Of a DNA stretch of 64,000 nucleotides, positions 17,798 through 26,955 are shown piece by piece. Below the pieces are notes generated by a model. The model was not told the origin of the DNA, made no database searches, and was given only the letters and a program-made list of their open reading frames with translations. Source of the DNA: Providencia sp. (GTDB lineage Bacteria > Pseudomonadota > Gammaproteobacteria > Enterobacterales > Enterobacteriaceae); NCBI RefSeq assembly GCF_003533305.1, contig NZ_DOEH01000023.1:336742-400741 (forward strand), in the 5' to 3' direction. Within the stretch, counting starts at the first letter, position 1. Each line of letters opens with the position of its first letter. The translations under genes and the position numbers were made by a program.

Positions 17798-18528
17798 TAC
17801 CTCTTATTATTTTCATCTATTAGGTTACAGGACATGCTATGGCAATTATAGGTCAATGATTTTGGCGTACCATAATCATCAATATAGGTAATAGCTATTG
17901 ATGATAATCCTTGTTGTTTTTCAGATAGTGAATATGTCACTTTATCATTAGGTTTAACTACAATTTCTTGAAAGTTTGGTACCTTTTTTAGGCTATCATT
18001 TATATTAATGATGACAACATGATAAGGTGTTGGATTAGTCAATTTTAATGATTTACCTACTTTTTCTAATTTTAATTCTTTTTGCCAATCCCCATTAGGA
18101 TATTTAGTTAGTCCACTAGGGCGATAAAATAGCTTAAAACGTGATTGAATAACAATTTCAACCGCATTTTCTAATTGTGTTTTTGGCGGAATGCCGAGCA
18201 CATTGAAATAGAATAATGATTCTTGATTTTTAGGCAGAGCAAGATCATTTTTAGATATGCTAATTCTAACTTGTTTCTTTTGTGCAGGCTCAATCCGTTG
18301 TAGTAGCGGAAGTGCAATTAAAGGCTCTGAAATTTTCTGTCCTTGTGAATTTTCTATCCATGATTGCAGCAAATATGGTGCATTTTTATCGATATTTTCG
18401 ACAACAACACTAACTCCTTTATTAGCTTCATCATATATAATCCTAGTACGGTCAACCGATAAGGAAGCTTGTGTATATGTACTTATTAGTATAAGAGTAC
18501 TAACTATTAATTTAAGTTTTTTCATCAT
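17797..18528 (-). CDS. Periplasmic fimbrial chaperone (PapD/FimC-like)
   Basis: 243 residues with a leader to about residue 21 (TQASLS). It shows the classical signature of the family: DRTRIIYDEANKGVSVVVENI near the start in adjoining blocks, PYLLQSWIE, PLLQRIEPAQKKQVRI, and the donor strand ESLFYFNVLGIP. It stabilises subunits in the periplasm and delivers them to the usher. It begins three bases after the usher stop and overlaps the adhesin start, so the three genes are coupled. Confidence 0.92.
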   Translation of the reverse strand: MMKKLKLIVSTLILISTYTQASLSVDRTRIIYDEANKGVSVVVENIDKNAPYLLQSWIENSQGQKISEPLIALPLLQRIEPAQKKQVRISISKNDLALPKNQESLFYFNVLGIPPKTQLENAVEIVIQSRFKLFYRPSGLTKYPNGDWQKELKLEKVGKSLKLTNPTPYHVVIININDSLKKVPNFQEIVVKPNDKVTYSLSEKQQGLSSIAITYIDDYGTPKSLTYNCHSMSCNLIDENNKR

Positions 18529-18531
18529 AAT

Positions 18532-21006
18532 TTATTCTTTATAACAGGTTAAGTTTTTTATGTTTTTAATGTCAATATTATTTGTTATTAATTGACAAGA
18601 TTGGTTTTTATTCCATTTAACATTTAAGTGTTGGTTTAGTTGAATGCCAGATAAATAAACTTGGCCTTGTTCTGCAATCATTCCTAATAAATCATCTTCA
18701 TTCTCACCATATACTAGGGCTCCAAACGGTGGTGTCTTACCATCCGGAAAGCTAATTGTTAATAACGCTTTTTCACCCATAATTGTTTTTAATTTTGAAT
18801 AACCTACAGCACCATCAGTTAAAGCAGACTCAACAACGTTATCATCAATGCTGACATTAGATGGAATATTATTTAAATCCACATACTGAATAGCTCTATA
18901 ATAGGTTGGAACATTACTTATTCCTGCTAAACCAAAATTATTTGTAATCGATTCGTTCGAGTTAATAGAAATATCTTTTGCTTTATTTGTATCAATAATC
19001 ATTCTGGCTTGATTCTGGTACACTCTTTTATGTATAACAGGGCCTTGGCTAGTAATTGTCAATGATCCATCTAACGTTCCACTTAGTGAATGGTAGTCTT
19101 CACTATATGAACCATTTGTTTGTAACGTGCCATAAGGTGTATCACGATATAATGAAGCATTCATTGCTATATTTTTATAAAAATCCCTAGTAGATAATCC
19201 TAGGTCAATATTGTTACCATCATATTTCGTGTGATAATTAACATTATTGCTATATTTTTTATCTATATCGTTATATGAACCATAATATTGAATTCGTGAA
19301 TCATTACCCTCACCAAATGGAATGCTTAATGAAAGAAATGCTTGCTTAGAACGATTACCTTTTGCATAGCGATTCTCACCAATTGAAAAAGATAATAATG
19401 CATTATTCATATAACTATTTTTGATGGTTTTATTAAAAGATATATTAAATGCATTGTTTTTTTCTTTCTCATTCCAATAACTTTCTCTTGAATAACTGAA
19501 ACTTATATCTGAATTTAAATCAATAATTTGTTGAGTAAATGATGTTGTAAAGACATTTTTTTGTCGGTAATGCGAGTTTTTAGAATTATCTTTGAAATCA
19601 ATGAAATCATTAACAGACATAAAACCTTCATTAGAAAACTGATATCCTGTTAAGTTTAATCGACTCGAATTTGAAAAACGTTTTGCATAATTAATACGAT
19701 AACTTTTTCCATTATCTAATTTGGCTTCTTCTAATTTATTTTGAGATTGTGTTATATCAAATGATAATGCACCAAAATTTTCCATGTTAATACCAGTGCC
19801 TAGATTATAAGCATGATATTCATTGTTCGCAGTTATGAATGCTCCGCCATACATCGATAAATTATTTAGTAATCCCCATGAGATTTCTGTTGAGATAAAA
19901 TCATTATTACTATTTTTATACCCCATCGGATTTAACTGCCCAGCATTTAGCTTATATTGCAACATTCCAGGGCGGGTCAAAAATGGGATGTTCGTTGATG
20001 ATATTTGGTATTCACGAACTGAACCATTTTCTTCTGTTATTTTAACATCAATAGTACCTGATAAAGCAGAGCTTAAGTTATCTATAGAAAAAGGCCCTGG
20101 TGCCACTTTAACTTGATCTAATATACGGCCATTTTGGGATATAGTCACAGTCGCATTACTTGTTGCTGTTCCTGTGATGCTTGGTGCATAACCTCTTAAA
20201 GATGAAGGTAACATTTTTTCATCTGTAAATATACTTATCCCATTAAAACGTACTGAATCAAAAATTTGACTTGAAGTATAATGTTTACCCATGAAAATTT
20301 TTGCTGAAAGAGTTGGTAAGTCTGTAAATAAATATGATTGAATCCATTTAAAATTATTTTGTCGTGTGTTATTAAAATCTTTTTGATATTGGTAATTATT
20401 TCGTAGTCGCCAGCGCCCAATATTTGCTCCGACGGAACCAAATGAGCTTATATTATGGCTACTTTCTGTGTTTTTATATTTAACATAATTATCAATAATA
20501 TTATAGTCAAAAACTAAGGCATTAACTCCTGTTTCCCTAAGCATAGGAGGTACCCAATTACTATCTTCGTAGATAAAATAGGCTTGAGGTATGGATATTA
20601 ATAGTTCTTGTCTTTCATCATCAAATTGTACTTTAATATTTTCATCTTTAGCTGATAAGTCATAGCATTGCCCCTCACTCCAAAATGGAATGCTTTTAGT
20701 GAATTTTTCTTTTAATCCAATGACCTCAATTAATTCTTGAGGGATGCAGGGCTCTATTTTTTCATCTTTCTTTAAAAATTTTATTTGATTGAGAAAATTA
20801 ATTCTCTTACCATTAATTAGTACATTAGAGAAATAAACTCCTTCAGATCGTGTGTTTTCTTCAAAAGGAGTTAAGTCGATATCTGTATTTCCTAAAATAG
20901 ATAACGCATCCTCATTAAATTGAACAGACTCAGCATTAACATAGTATGAATAAAATAATATACTAGAAATTAAACTAGTCGCTATGCTTTTTTTTATATT
21001 GTTCAT
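18532..21006 (-). CDS. Fimbrial outer-membrane usher (FimD/PapC-like)
   Basis: 824 residues, the usual length. A leader runs to about residue 25 (NVNAES), followed by VQFNEDALSILG, the start typical of usher N-terminal domains. The 24-strand pore and its plug follow (plug region near SITGTATSNATVTISQNG). Two C-terminal beta domains contain PFGALVYGENED and end in CQLITNN...LTCYKE, with a cysteine pair. It secretes and assembles the pilus of this operon. It lies downstream of the pilin gene and behind a putative attenuator. Confidence 0.93.
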   Translation of the reverse strand: MNNIKKSIATSLISSILFYSYYVNAESVQFNEDALSILGNTDIDLTPFEENTRSEGVYFSNVLINGKRINFLNQIKFLKKDEKIEPCIPQELIEVIGLKEKFTKSIPFWSEGQCYDLSAKDENIKVQFDDERQELLISIPQAYFIYEDSNWVPPMLRETGVNALVFDYNIIDNYVKYKNTESSHNISSFGSVGANIGRWRLRNNYQYQKDFNNTRQNNFKWIQSYLFTDLPTLSAKIFMGKHYTSSQIFDSVRFNGISIFTDEKMLPSSLRGYAPSITGTATSNATVTISQNGRILDQVKVAPGPFSIDNLSSALSGTIDVKITEENGSVREYQISSTNIPFLTRPGMLQYKLNAGQLNPMGYKNSNNDFISTEISWGLLNNLSMYGGAFITANNEYHAYNLGTGINMENFGALSFDITQSQNKLEEAKLDNGKSYRINYAKRFSNSSRLNLTGYQFSNEGFMSVNDFIDFKDNSKNSHYRQKNVFTTSFTQQIIDLNSDISFSYSRESYWNEKEKNNAFNISFNKTIKNSYMNNALLSFSIGENRYAKGNRSKQAFLSLSIPFGEGNDSRIQYYGSYNDIDKKYSNNVNYHTKYDGNNIDLGLSTRDFYKNIAMNASLYRDTPYGTLQTNGSYSEDYHSLSGTLDGSLTITSQGPVIHKRVYQNQARMIIDTNKAKDISINSNESITNNFGLAGISNVPTYYRAIQYVDLNNIPSNVSIDDNVVESALTDGAVGYSKLKTIMGEKALLTISFPDGKTPPFGALVYGENEDDLLGMIAEQGQVYLSGIQLNQHLNVKWNKNQSCQLITNNIDIKNIKNLTCYKE

Positions 21007-21042
21007 TTTATTAGTTGCGTACTCGATAAGTTAAATTTAAAA

Positions 21043-21109
21043 AATCCAAAGGAACACTTAAAATGCAATACATATATAAATACGCAGCATAGTCCGAGAC
21101 CTTTGGATT
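21043..21109 (-). terminator. Attenuating hairpin between pilin and usher genes
   Basis: A perfect ten-base dyad, AATCCAAAGG (21043-21052) and CCTTTGGATT (21100-21109), brackets 47 bases. Read on the minus strand the second arm runs into TTTTTT, like a leaky terminator. It sits between the major pilin and the usher, where many fimbrial operons reduce downstream transcription so that pilin is made in excess. Confidence 0.6.
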
Positions 21110-21156
21110 AATTAGGCATTAATAATAATGGGATTTAAATGAATTATATTTTTAGT

Positions 21157-21690
21157 TTATTGATAATCTAAAACATAAGCGACTGTTGACTTAACTGTAC
21201 CTGCTTTTGCTGCACCTAGTGCTTGCATACGAGCTGATAAGTTGATGGTATTCGAGCCTGCAAATAAAGTTTGTTCTACATTATCGCCTGAAACTAAATT
21301 ATTACCTTGTCCATTTTGGAAAAGAACTCCGATATTTTCAGCTGTACCACTATTTGCCCATAAATTGCCTGCTGGTTCCATTTGACCTGTAAATGTTACC
21401 TTAACTTTAGAGAAATCAGTTCCACTTGCTTCTGGGTCTAAAATACAGTCTTTAAGTTCTAGGGTAAAATCAGCAGTTGGCCCTTGAGCTCCGGCTGACT
21501 GAAGTGATGCTACAGGAACAGAACCTAACTGTACTTCTTTATTAACGGATGTAGGCGCAATAGTACAAGCTCCGGTATTAACTGTGCCTTTAAACTCAAT
21601 GGTGCCACTACCCAAATCAGCAGCAAATGAAGTTGAAGCAGCAGTGAATGTTAATGCGATAATTGAAGATGCTAATAGCGTCTTTTTCAT
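21157..21690 (-). CDS. Type 1-like major fimbrial subunit
   Basis: 177 residues. A leader ends near residue 23 (TSFA/AD), followed by LGSGTIEFKGTVNTGACTI. The cysteine there pairs with the one in LELKDCILDP, the standard pilin disulfide. It ends in VKSTVAYVLDYQ, the usual penultimate-aromatic tail recognised by the chaperone. It is the shaft subunit of the pilus made by the genes that follow. An IS-free but repeat-rich region lies upstream and an attenuator-like hairpin downstream. Confidence 0.93.
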   Translation of the reverse strand: MKKTLLASSIIALTFTAASTSFAADLGSGTIEFKGTVNTGACTIAPTSVNKEVQLGSVPVASLQSAGAQGPTADFTLELKDCILDPEASGTDFSKVKVTFTGQMEPAGNLWANSGTAENIGVLFQNGQGNNLVSGDNVEQTLFAGSNTINLSARMQALGAAKAGTVKSTVAYVLDYQ

Positions 21691-21830
21691 ATTGAAAACC
21701 TTATTAATAATATAGTTTATATAAACTAAGAAAGTTTCTTAGTTAGTTAGAATAGCTAAATCGAAATTCACATTATTGATATAGCTAGGATTTATTTTAC
21801 TTTATGTGTTTTTCACTTTATTAATTGAAG

Positions 21831-22141
21831 TTACTGGACAACATGTACAATATATTATTCTATTATTTTAATGATAAATATAAGGGGAACCTTAAAAAAT
21901 TTATCGTTTAAAAATAATGTTACTAGTATAACGTTAGTTACTGGCTAATATATTAATCTATTGTTTTAATGATAAATATAAGGAGAACCTTAAAAAACTT
22001 ATCGTTTAAAAATAATATTATTAGTTATAACTTTAGTTACTGGACAACATGTACAATATATTATTCTATTATTTTAATTGTAAATATAAGGGGATCCTTA
22101 AAACTTATCGTTTAAAATAATATTACTAGTCATAACTTTAG
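21831..22141. repeat. Three tandem copies of a ~105-base repeat
   Basis: Copies begin at 21831, 21938 and 22037, each opening TTACTGG or close to it; the first two are 107 and 99 bases long, and the third runs to about 22141. Each contains a dyad, GATAAAT...TAAGG facing CCTTA...ATTTATC, so three similar hairpins are stacked. The third copy includes the 3' end and stop of the MrpJ-like gene (22098). The block is therefore a duplication of that gene's tail, placed between it and the pilin start. Confidence 0.8.
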
Positions 22142-22430
22142 TTAATGGGCATAAGTTACTATTAAATGTACTTATATTGTGTGTTTTGTGATCAATTGAT
22201 TCAGCAACGGAAATATCTTCAAAAAAATAATGGATACTTGTTTTCAAAAAATCAGCGATAGCAACTAAGGAATCTATGTCTATTCGGTTTGTTCCTCTTT
22301 CATAGCGAGAAAACTGTTGCTGGCTAATATTTAAATGCCTAGCTAAATCTGTTCCTGTCAGACCGTATGATTTTCTTATTTTTCTTATTCTACTCCCAAC
22401 TATTTTGGTAACAGGATATCTAAGCGTCAT
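22098..22430 (-). CDS. MrpJ-like XRE-family fimbrial regulator
   Basis: 110 residues. The helix-turn-helix spans about residues 10-65 (GSRIRKIRKSYGLTGTDLARH and LNISQQQFSRYERGTNRI in adjoining blocks) with the SQQQFSRYERG hallmark of MrpJ proteins. The last 40 residues (NISTFNSNLCPLTKVMTSN) are low in recognisable features and are encoded partly by the triplicated repeat. It lies upstream of the pilin operon on the same strand, so it is probably regulated with it, and by family analogy it would repress motility when fimbriae are made. Confidence 0.82.
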   Translation of the reverse strand: MTLRYPVTKIVGSRIRKIRKSYGLTGTDLARHLNISQQQFSRYERGTNRIDIDSLVAIADFLKTSIHYFFEDISVAESIDHKTHNISTFNSNLCPLTKVMTSNIILNDKF

Positions 22431-23189
22431 TTTATTTCCTTTATTAAGTGCATATCTTAAAAATAAATCTTGGTCTTATATGGATAATTGGAGCCAATAA
22501 ATACTAATTAAATTAGACAAAAATAACAAACACCCATCCGAGTAAAAGATGAAGCTTAATTATTAATTTAGCTTAACAATAATTGATTTTTTCAGTCATA
22601 ATTATTTGTTTTTTAGTTCTTATCTGCAATTTTATAAAACATTCATTAAAAAAAGCATCGTTTTCCGGATGGGTACTTTGAGTGAATATAGTTAATTGTG
22701 ATGCTTAACTTGAAAATACATTATTTTATGCTTTACATTAATTACTAATAAATCTCTTGAAGTAAATATATCCTTAAAGGACTCGGATTATTAAGTTTAG
22801 TTGTTTAATTTTTAATTATTTTTACTGACAGATACTATCTATAATAATTGCTATTTTTTATCATGCTTTTTTTTGGTGTGAGAAATTAATTTTAATATAC
22901 TGAATATCGGAAGATTTATTTTGGGGGTAGGGTAGTATGCTAAATTCTTTGGTGGTAAAGGTAAGTCATTACAAGTACATATAGGTTTATATATTAATAG
23001 CAGCTCTTAAAGTAACTTTTGTAAAGTAGCAAAAGATAATAAGTAATTTTAGGTTAATCATTACTTATTACCCAGTGTAAATGTAATAGCTGATCTTGCG
23101 CAATGAGCTAGGAATTTTCAAGTTTTTCACAATAGCTTATATTTGCGGTGCATTTTGAATATAAAAATCGTAATTTTTACCCTTTAAAT
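22431..23189. other. 759-base gene-free region with an inverted repeat
   Basis: AT-rich region between the MrpJ-like gene and the hybrid kinase. No plausible gene was seen. It should contain the promoter for the MrpJ-like gene and, through it, the fimbrial operon. The dyad at 22532-22674 is its main feature. Confidence 0.5.
22532..22674. repeat. Imperfect inverted repeat flanking ~95 bases
   Basis: Left arm ACCCATCCGAGTAAAAGATG followed by AAGCTT; right arm, on the opposite strand, ACCCATCCGGAAAACGATGC followed by TTTTTT. The outer nine bases (ACCCATCCG) match perfectly and inner parts match with small gaps. The whole unit is about 143 bases and lies 100 bases upstream of the MrpJ-like gene. 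It could be a small non-autonomous element or an invertible switch; no recombinase gene is in this window. Confidence 0.55.
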
Positions 23190-26100
23190 TCAATAAGTAA
23201 CATTTAGTGTTAAAACCCAAGCATGTAGTTCATCTGCTATTTTTCTATATTCATCAGATATTTGATTTAAATTTTTACTTACTATTATTTGTTCTTCTAA
23301 AATTCGCAGCTGTGTGGCTACTTCCGTTTGTTGAACGATGACTAATGCCCCTCTTAAACGGTGTGATATTTGGTTAATGCTAGTTTTCTCTTGTTGTTTT
23401 ATGGCAAGAGATAATTGAGCAATATCATTTTGTAAGTATTGAATGATTTTTTCGCGTTCAGGCCCGTGTAAAGGATTAGTTATTTGTTGAGGGATTAATT
23501 TAATGTTTTCCCGTTGGTTTATGGGAAAATAGTGTTCTAATAATTGGATCAATGTAATACGGTCTAATGGTTTGACTAACCAGGCGTTCATTCCCGCAGC
23601 TAAGCAATATTCTTCTTCTTCTTTTAGGCCATTTGCAGTCACGCCTATAATTGGGCAAGTAGCACCTTCTTTGCGTAGTTGCTGCGCTAGTTCGTAGCCA
23701 TTAAGGTATGGCATGTTAACATCCGTAAGTACCATATCAAAATTTACGAGACTGCTATCCCATAAAGCTAAAGCTTCTTCTCCATCATCAGCTAACGTTA
23801 CCTCACACCCTAACTGCTCTAATTGTTCTTGTAAAACCAATTGGTTAATTGGATTATCTTCAGCAACTAAGATACGAATAGCATATTGCAGGGCATTTAC
23901 GGGTATGGTGGAGAGAATTTGAGTATTTGGAGCAGGCTTCTTCAATGTAACCAATTGGCTAATAAGTGAAGGTAAATTGACATTTAAGGAAGGAAGTATG
24001 ATTTGTTCCCCTTTCCAATGCGAGAGGGGTGTTAATGGCGCAAAGGTTAAATAAACAGGATAAGTTTTATTTTCAATCATTTCCTTTTGGGTTAACCAAA
24101 CATGGGCTCCATAAAGTGTTAACCATTGTTGAAGATGATGTGTTAGCTTTTTATGCGGAGTCTCTAACCAAATATTCATTCCTGTTAAATCAGGTTTTAT
24201 GACTGCACTCATCGCCAATGGAAGTGGAATACTTATCGTAAATTGGCTTCCTTGTCCTAATTGGCTATTAACATGAATATCCCCGTTCATTAAGGTGACT
24301 AAACGTTGGCTAATGACTAAGCCTAGTCCTGTTCCTCCGTATGTGTGTGAGGCTGTATGTGCTTGATAAAAGGGTTCAAAAAGACGTTCTTTTTGAACAG
24401 CGGTCAGGCCAATTCCAGTATCATTAACTGAAATAGTGACGCTATTATTTTGAGTTGACCGGACTTGAACAATAATGGAACCTTTCTGAGTAAATTTGAT
24501 GGCATTGCTAATTAAGTTACCTAAAATTTGTTGTATTCGTAATGGGTCGCCAATGCGTTCAGGGTTTAATTGTGAATCGATACAAGAAAAAAGTAACAAT
24601 CCTTTTTGGTTTGCTAACTCCATATAGGTTTGAAGAGTGTTATATATAACATCAAGCAGGTTAAGAGGCTGCTGCTGTAGACGTAGTTGTTCTGCGTCAA
24701 TTTTACTGATATCAAGAATATCACCAATGATATGCATTAATAGTCGTGATACAGAGTCCATTTGCAGTAAATATTGAGTTTGCTTTTCAGTTAAAGTTGT
24801 CGATGATAAGAGTTCAAGGGTTCCGATTAAACCGTAGAGTGGGGTACGAATTTCATGACTCATGGTCGCTAAGAAATTTGATTTTACCTGATTAGCTTCT
24901 TCTGCCGTTAGTTTTGCTAGCGTTAATTGGCGCTCAATTTCGGCTTGAGCACTGATATCGGTGAATGCACATAAGACAACTTCACTTTGTTGGTAATGGG
25001 TATGCGCATAAGCAATATATAACGTATTTTCACCGGAAATAAAGGGTGAGAATGTTTCTTGGTGGGCAAATGGAGTAACGATAGTGAGAAGCTGTTGGTA
25101 GATAGGAGAAAGATGAGCTTCTGAAAGTATAGGAACATTTAACCATCGTTGAGCTAATGTATTGATATATAAAATATGTTGGCTTTGTTTTTCTATAACA
25201 CAAAGCCCTATCGGTGTGGTATCCATTAATACTCGATTAAATGCTTCACTGTCGAGTAATGTATTTTGTGCTTTAACCGCAGGATTTAAAACATATCTCT
25301 GGTACCAGTAATGATACCCCCAACCACATAGTAAGCTAAATATGAGTGCGAAAAGTAAACTCGAGGGTAACCAGAGATTATCGTCAAAAAAAGCAGAGTA
25401 AGGAATAAGGTAATAGCCAATCCATTGGCCTGTTTTATTATTCTGCTTAAGCAATAACCCTTCTTTTGTATAATGTAGGCCTTCTTCTTCAATATTAGGG
25501 ACAGGGGATTGTCCTAATAATTGACCATATTCCTTATGAACTAACCAAAATTGATGTGGCAATGTTGGATTAAGAATTCGTTCAAGTACACTAATACGTT
25601 CGCGATTGAATAAGGTGACGGCATAAATATCTTTAGGCGATAACTGCTCTCCTCGCCATAAATTATGATCAAACCCCCCAGGTAAAATACCGAGTAAGTT
25701 GTTACCTAGTTGGTCGTTATGCAGCCAAATAACTTTGTCCAATCCTTGGTTTTGGTCTTGTTCAAATTGCAATGCTAATTGTGGTAATGCATTTCGTACT
25801 GTTTCCGTCACGGTTCGATAGAGCGTGGGAGTAATAGATTCATTCCCTGTTATAGTGCCAACTGAGGGAACACTAATGCTAATGTGGTCATGTGGATTCA
25901 CAAAAAAGACTGCGGCCGCGGGGAAATATGAACTTCCCCAAAATGTAGAATAATAATCGGCCAAATAGGCACCTAGTGAAAATAGGATACTGGGTACTTT
26001 ATTGCACTCTAAATGAGTGCCACAGGCTAAGGTAAATGGCATTGCGACTACGGATTCTTTTCCTTCTAGCAACCGTAATGGCCATTTGGATGGTAATTTT

Positions 26101-26378
26101 TGATATTCGAGAGAATAATTTCGGCTTTCAATTAATTGAGAAAGATTTTGGTTTTGTTTTTTTAAGGCAGCCAAAAAAGTTTCTTGCTCGCGGAGGTAGC
26201 CAATAAAAGAGGAAAAATCGACTTGTAGTCGACGTTTTTCTTGATCAATTATTCGCTCTGCACTCCAAAGTAATGTCGCTAGTAAGACCAATAAAAGCGG
26301 AAGCGCAACAAATAATAGGCTACTGATGCGATTAGATGTTTTGGTCACTCGAGAAAATGCAGAGGGTAATAGGCTCAT
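23190..26378 (-). CDS. Hybrid sensor histidine kinase (HK-REC-HPt)
   Basis: 1062 residues. Transmembrane helix 1 lies at about 19-40 and helix 2 at about 335-360; between them is a sensor domain of roughly 290 residues of unknown ligand. A PAS-like region follows (about 375-480, VLMDTTPIGLCVIE). HisKA carries His508 in SHEIRTPLYG, and HATPase shows NLISNAIKFTQKG and GGTGLGLVIS. The receiver has Asp886 (LTDVNMPYLNGYEL), and a C-terminal HPt domain has His1006 (SHRLRGAL). A three-step phosphorelay like BvgS/EvgS/RcsC is implied. The RcsB-like regulator beyond the fimbrial operon is the likely final acceptor. Confidence 0.9.
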   Translation of the reverse strand: MSLLPSAFSRVTKTSNRISSLLFVALPLLLVLLATLLWSAERIIDQEKRRLQVDFSSFIGYLREQETFLAALKKQNQNLSQLIESRNYSLEYQKLPSKWPLRLLEGKESVVAMPFTLACGTHLECNKVPSILFSLGAYLADYYSTFWGSSYFPAAAVFFVNPHDHISISVPSVGTITGNESITPTLYRTVTETVRNALPQLALQFEQDQNQGLDKVIWLHNDQLGNNLLGILPGGFDHNLWRGEQLSPKDIYAVTLFNRERISVLERILNPTLPHQFWLVHKEYGQLLGQSPVPNIEEEGLHYTKEGLLLKQNNKTGQWIGYYLIPYSAFFDDNLWLPSSLLFALIFSLLCGWGYHYWYQRYVLNPAVKAQNTLLDSEAFNRVLMDTTPIGLCVIEKQSQHILYINTLAQRWLNVPILSEAHLSPIYQQLLTIVTPFAHQETFSPFISGENTLYIAYAHTHYQQSEVVLCAFTDISAQAEIERQLTLAKLTAEEANQVKSNFLATMSHEIRTPLYGLIGTLELLSSTTLTEKQTQYLLQMDSVSRLLMHIIGDILDISKIDAEQLRLQQQPLNLLDVIYNTLQTYMELANQKGLLLFSCIDSQLNPERIGDPLRIQQILGNLISNAIKFTQKGSIIVQVRSTQNNSVTISVNDTGIGLTAVQKERLFEPFYQAHTASHTYGGTGLGLVISQRLVTLMNGDIHVNSQLGQGSQFTISIPLPLAMSAVIKPDLTGMNIWLETPHKKLTHHLQQWLTLYGAHVWLTQKEMIENKTYPVYLTFAPLTPLSHWKGEQIILPSLNVNLPSLISQLVTLKKPAPNTQILSTIPVNALQYAIRILVAEDNPINQLVLQEQLEQLGCEVTLADDGEEALALWDSSLVNFDMVLTDVNMPYLNGYELAQQLRKEGATCPIIGVTANGLKEEEEYCLAAGMNAWLVKPLDRITLIQLLEHYFPINQRENIKLIPQQITNPLHGPEREKIIQYLQNDIAQLSLAIKQQEKTSINQISHRLRGALVIVQQTEVATQLRILEEQIIVSKNLNQISDEYRKIADELHAWVLTLNVTY

Positions 26379-26847
26379 AGGCTAACCCGTTATCATTAGT
26401 TACACAGTGTTATTCTAGATAAAAATATAAAAATTAGATACCGCTATGCTTTAATCATTGCAAAATCACAATATTAAAGTAAAGGAGTATTGCTATCAGA
26501 ATCCAGTTTATTGGCTACCTTTTTGCGACTAAATTCTTTTCTTTTTTATTCAATAAACATTCCTTGAATTTGATTCGATTAAAATATAGATGACGAAAGC
26601 TATTATGTAAAATTGTATTTTGATAACTTTAAATCATTTTTAGATTGTCGACTATGATGAAACGAATTGGCATGAATAAATTTTCAAAAATTGAATATTA
26701 TAGCGAGCCGTGTAATGGATTGTTTTTATGAGTGTTATGTATATGATGAAAATAGGAATATAGCTAAAACTATGTAGTGAGGTAGTGTTAGGTTAGTGAA
26801 ATGATAGACTTGGAGGCGTATTATTTTAGCGAACGCTACAAACAAAA
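26379..26847. other. Gene-free spacer upstream of the hybrid kinase
   Basis: About 470 AT-rich bases between the kinase start and the tRNA-Phe terminator. No supported gene was seen. The kinase promoter should be at the left end. Confidence 0.45.
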
Positions 26848-26868
26848 ACAGACGTCTATGACGTCTGT
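26848..26868 (-). terminator. Terminator of the tRNA-Phe gene
   Basis: Perfect nine-base dyad ACAGACGTC / GACGTCTGT with a three-base loop. On the minus strand it is followed by TTTTTG, directly downstream of the tRNA. Confidence 0.8.
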
Positions 26869-26879
26869 TAATAATAAAG

Positions 26880-26955
26880 TGGTGCCCGGACTCGGAATCG
26901 AACCAAGGACACGGGGATTTTCAATCCCCTGCTCTACCGACTGAGCTATCCGGGC
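26880..26955 (-). tRNA. tRNA-Phe (GAA)
   Basis: A 76-base cloverleaf read on the minus strand. The acceptor stem is GCCCGGA/TCCGGGC and the D arm GCTCAGTCGGTAGAGC. The anticodon stem-loop GGGGATTGAAAATCCCC gives anticodon GAA, and the T arm is CTTGGTTCGATTCCGAG. CCA is encoded. In Escherichia coli the tRNA-Phe gene pheV also lies in the mltC region and is a common integration site; accessory genes lie on its 3' side here. Confidence 0.97.

Noticed and set aside
21831..22141. Triplicated repeat as a CRISPR array
   Set aside because: Units are long, directly adjacent with no unique spacers, and include a coding tail; no cas gene is near.
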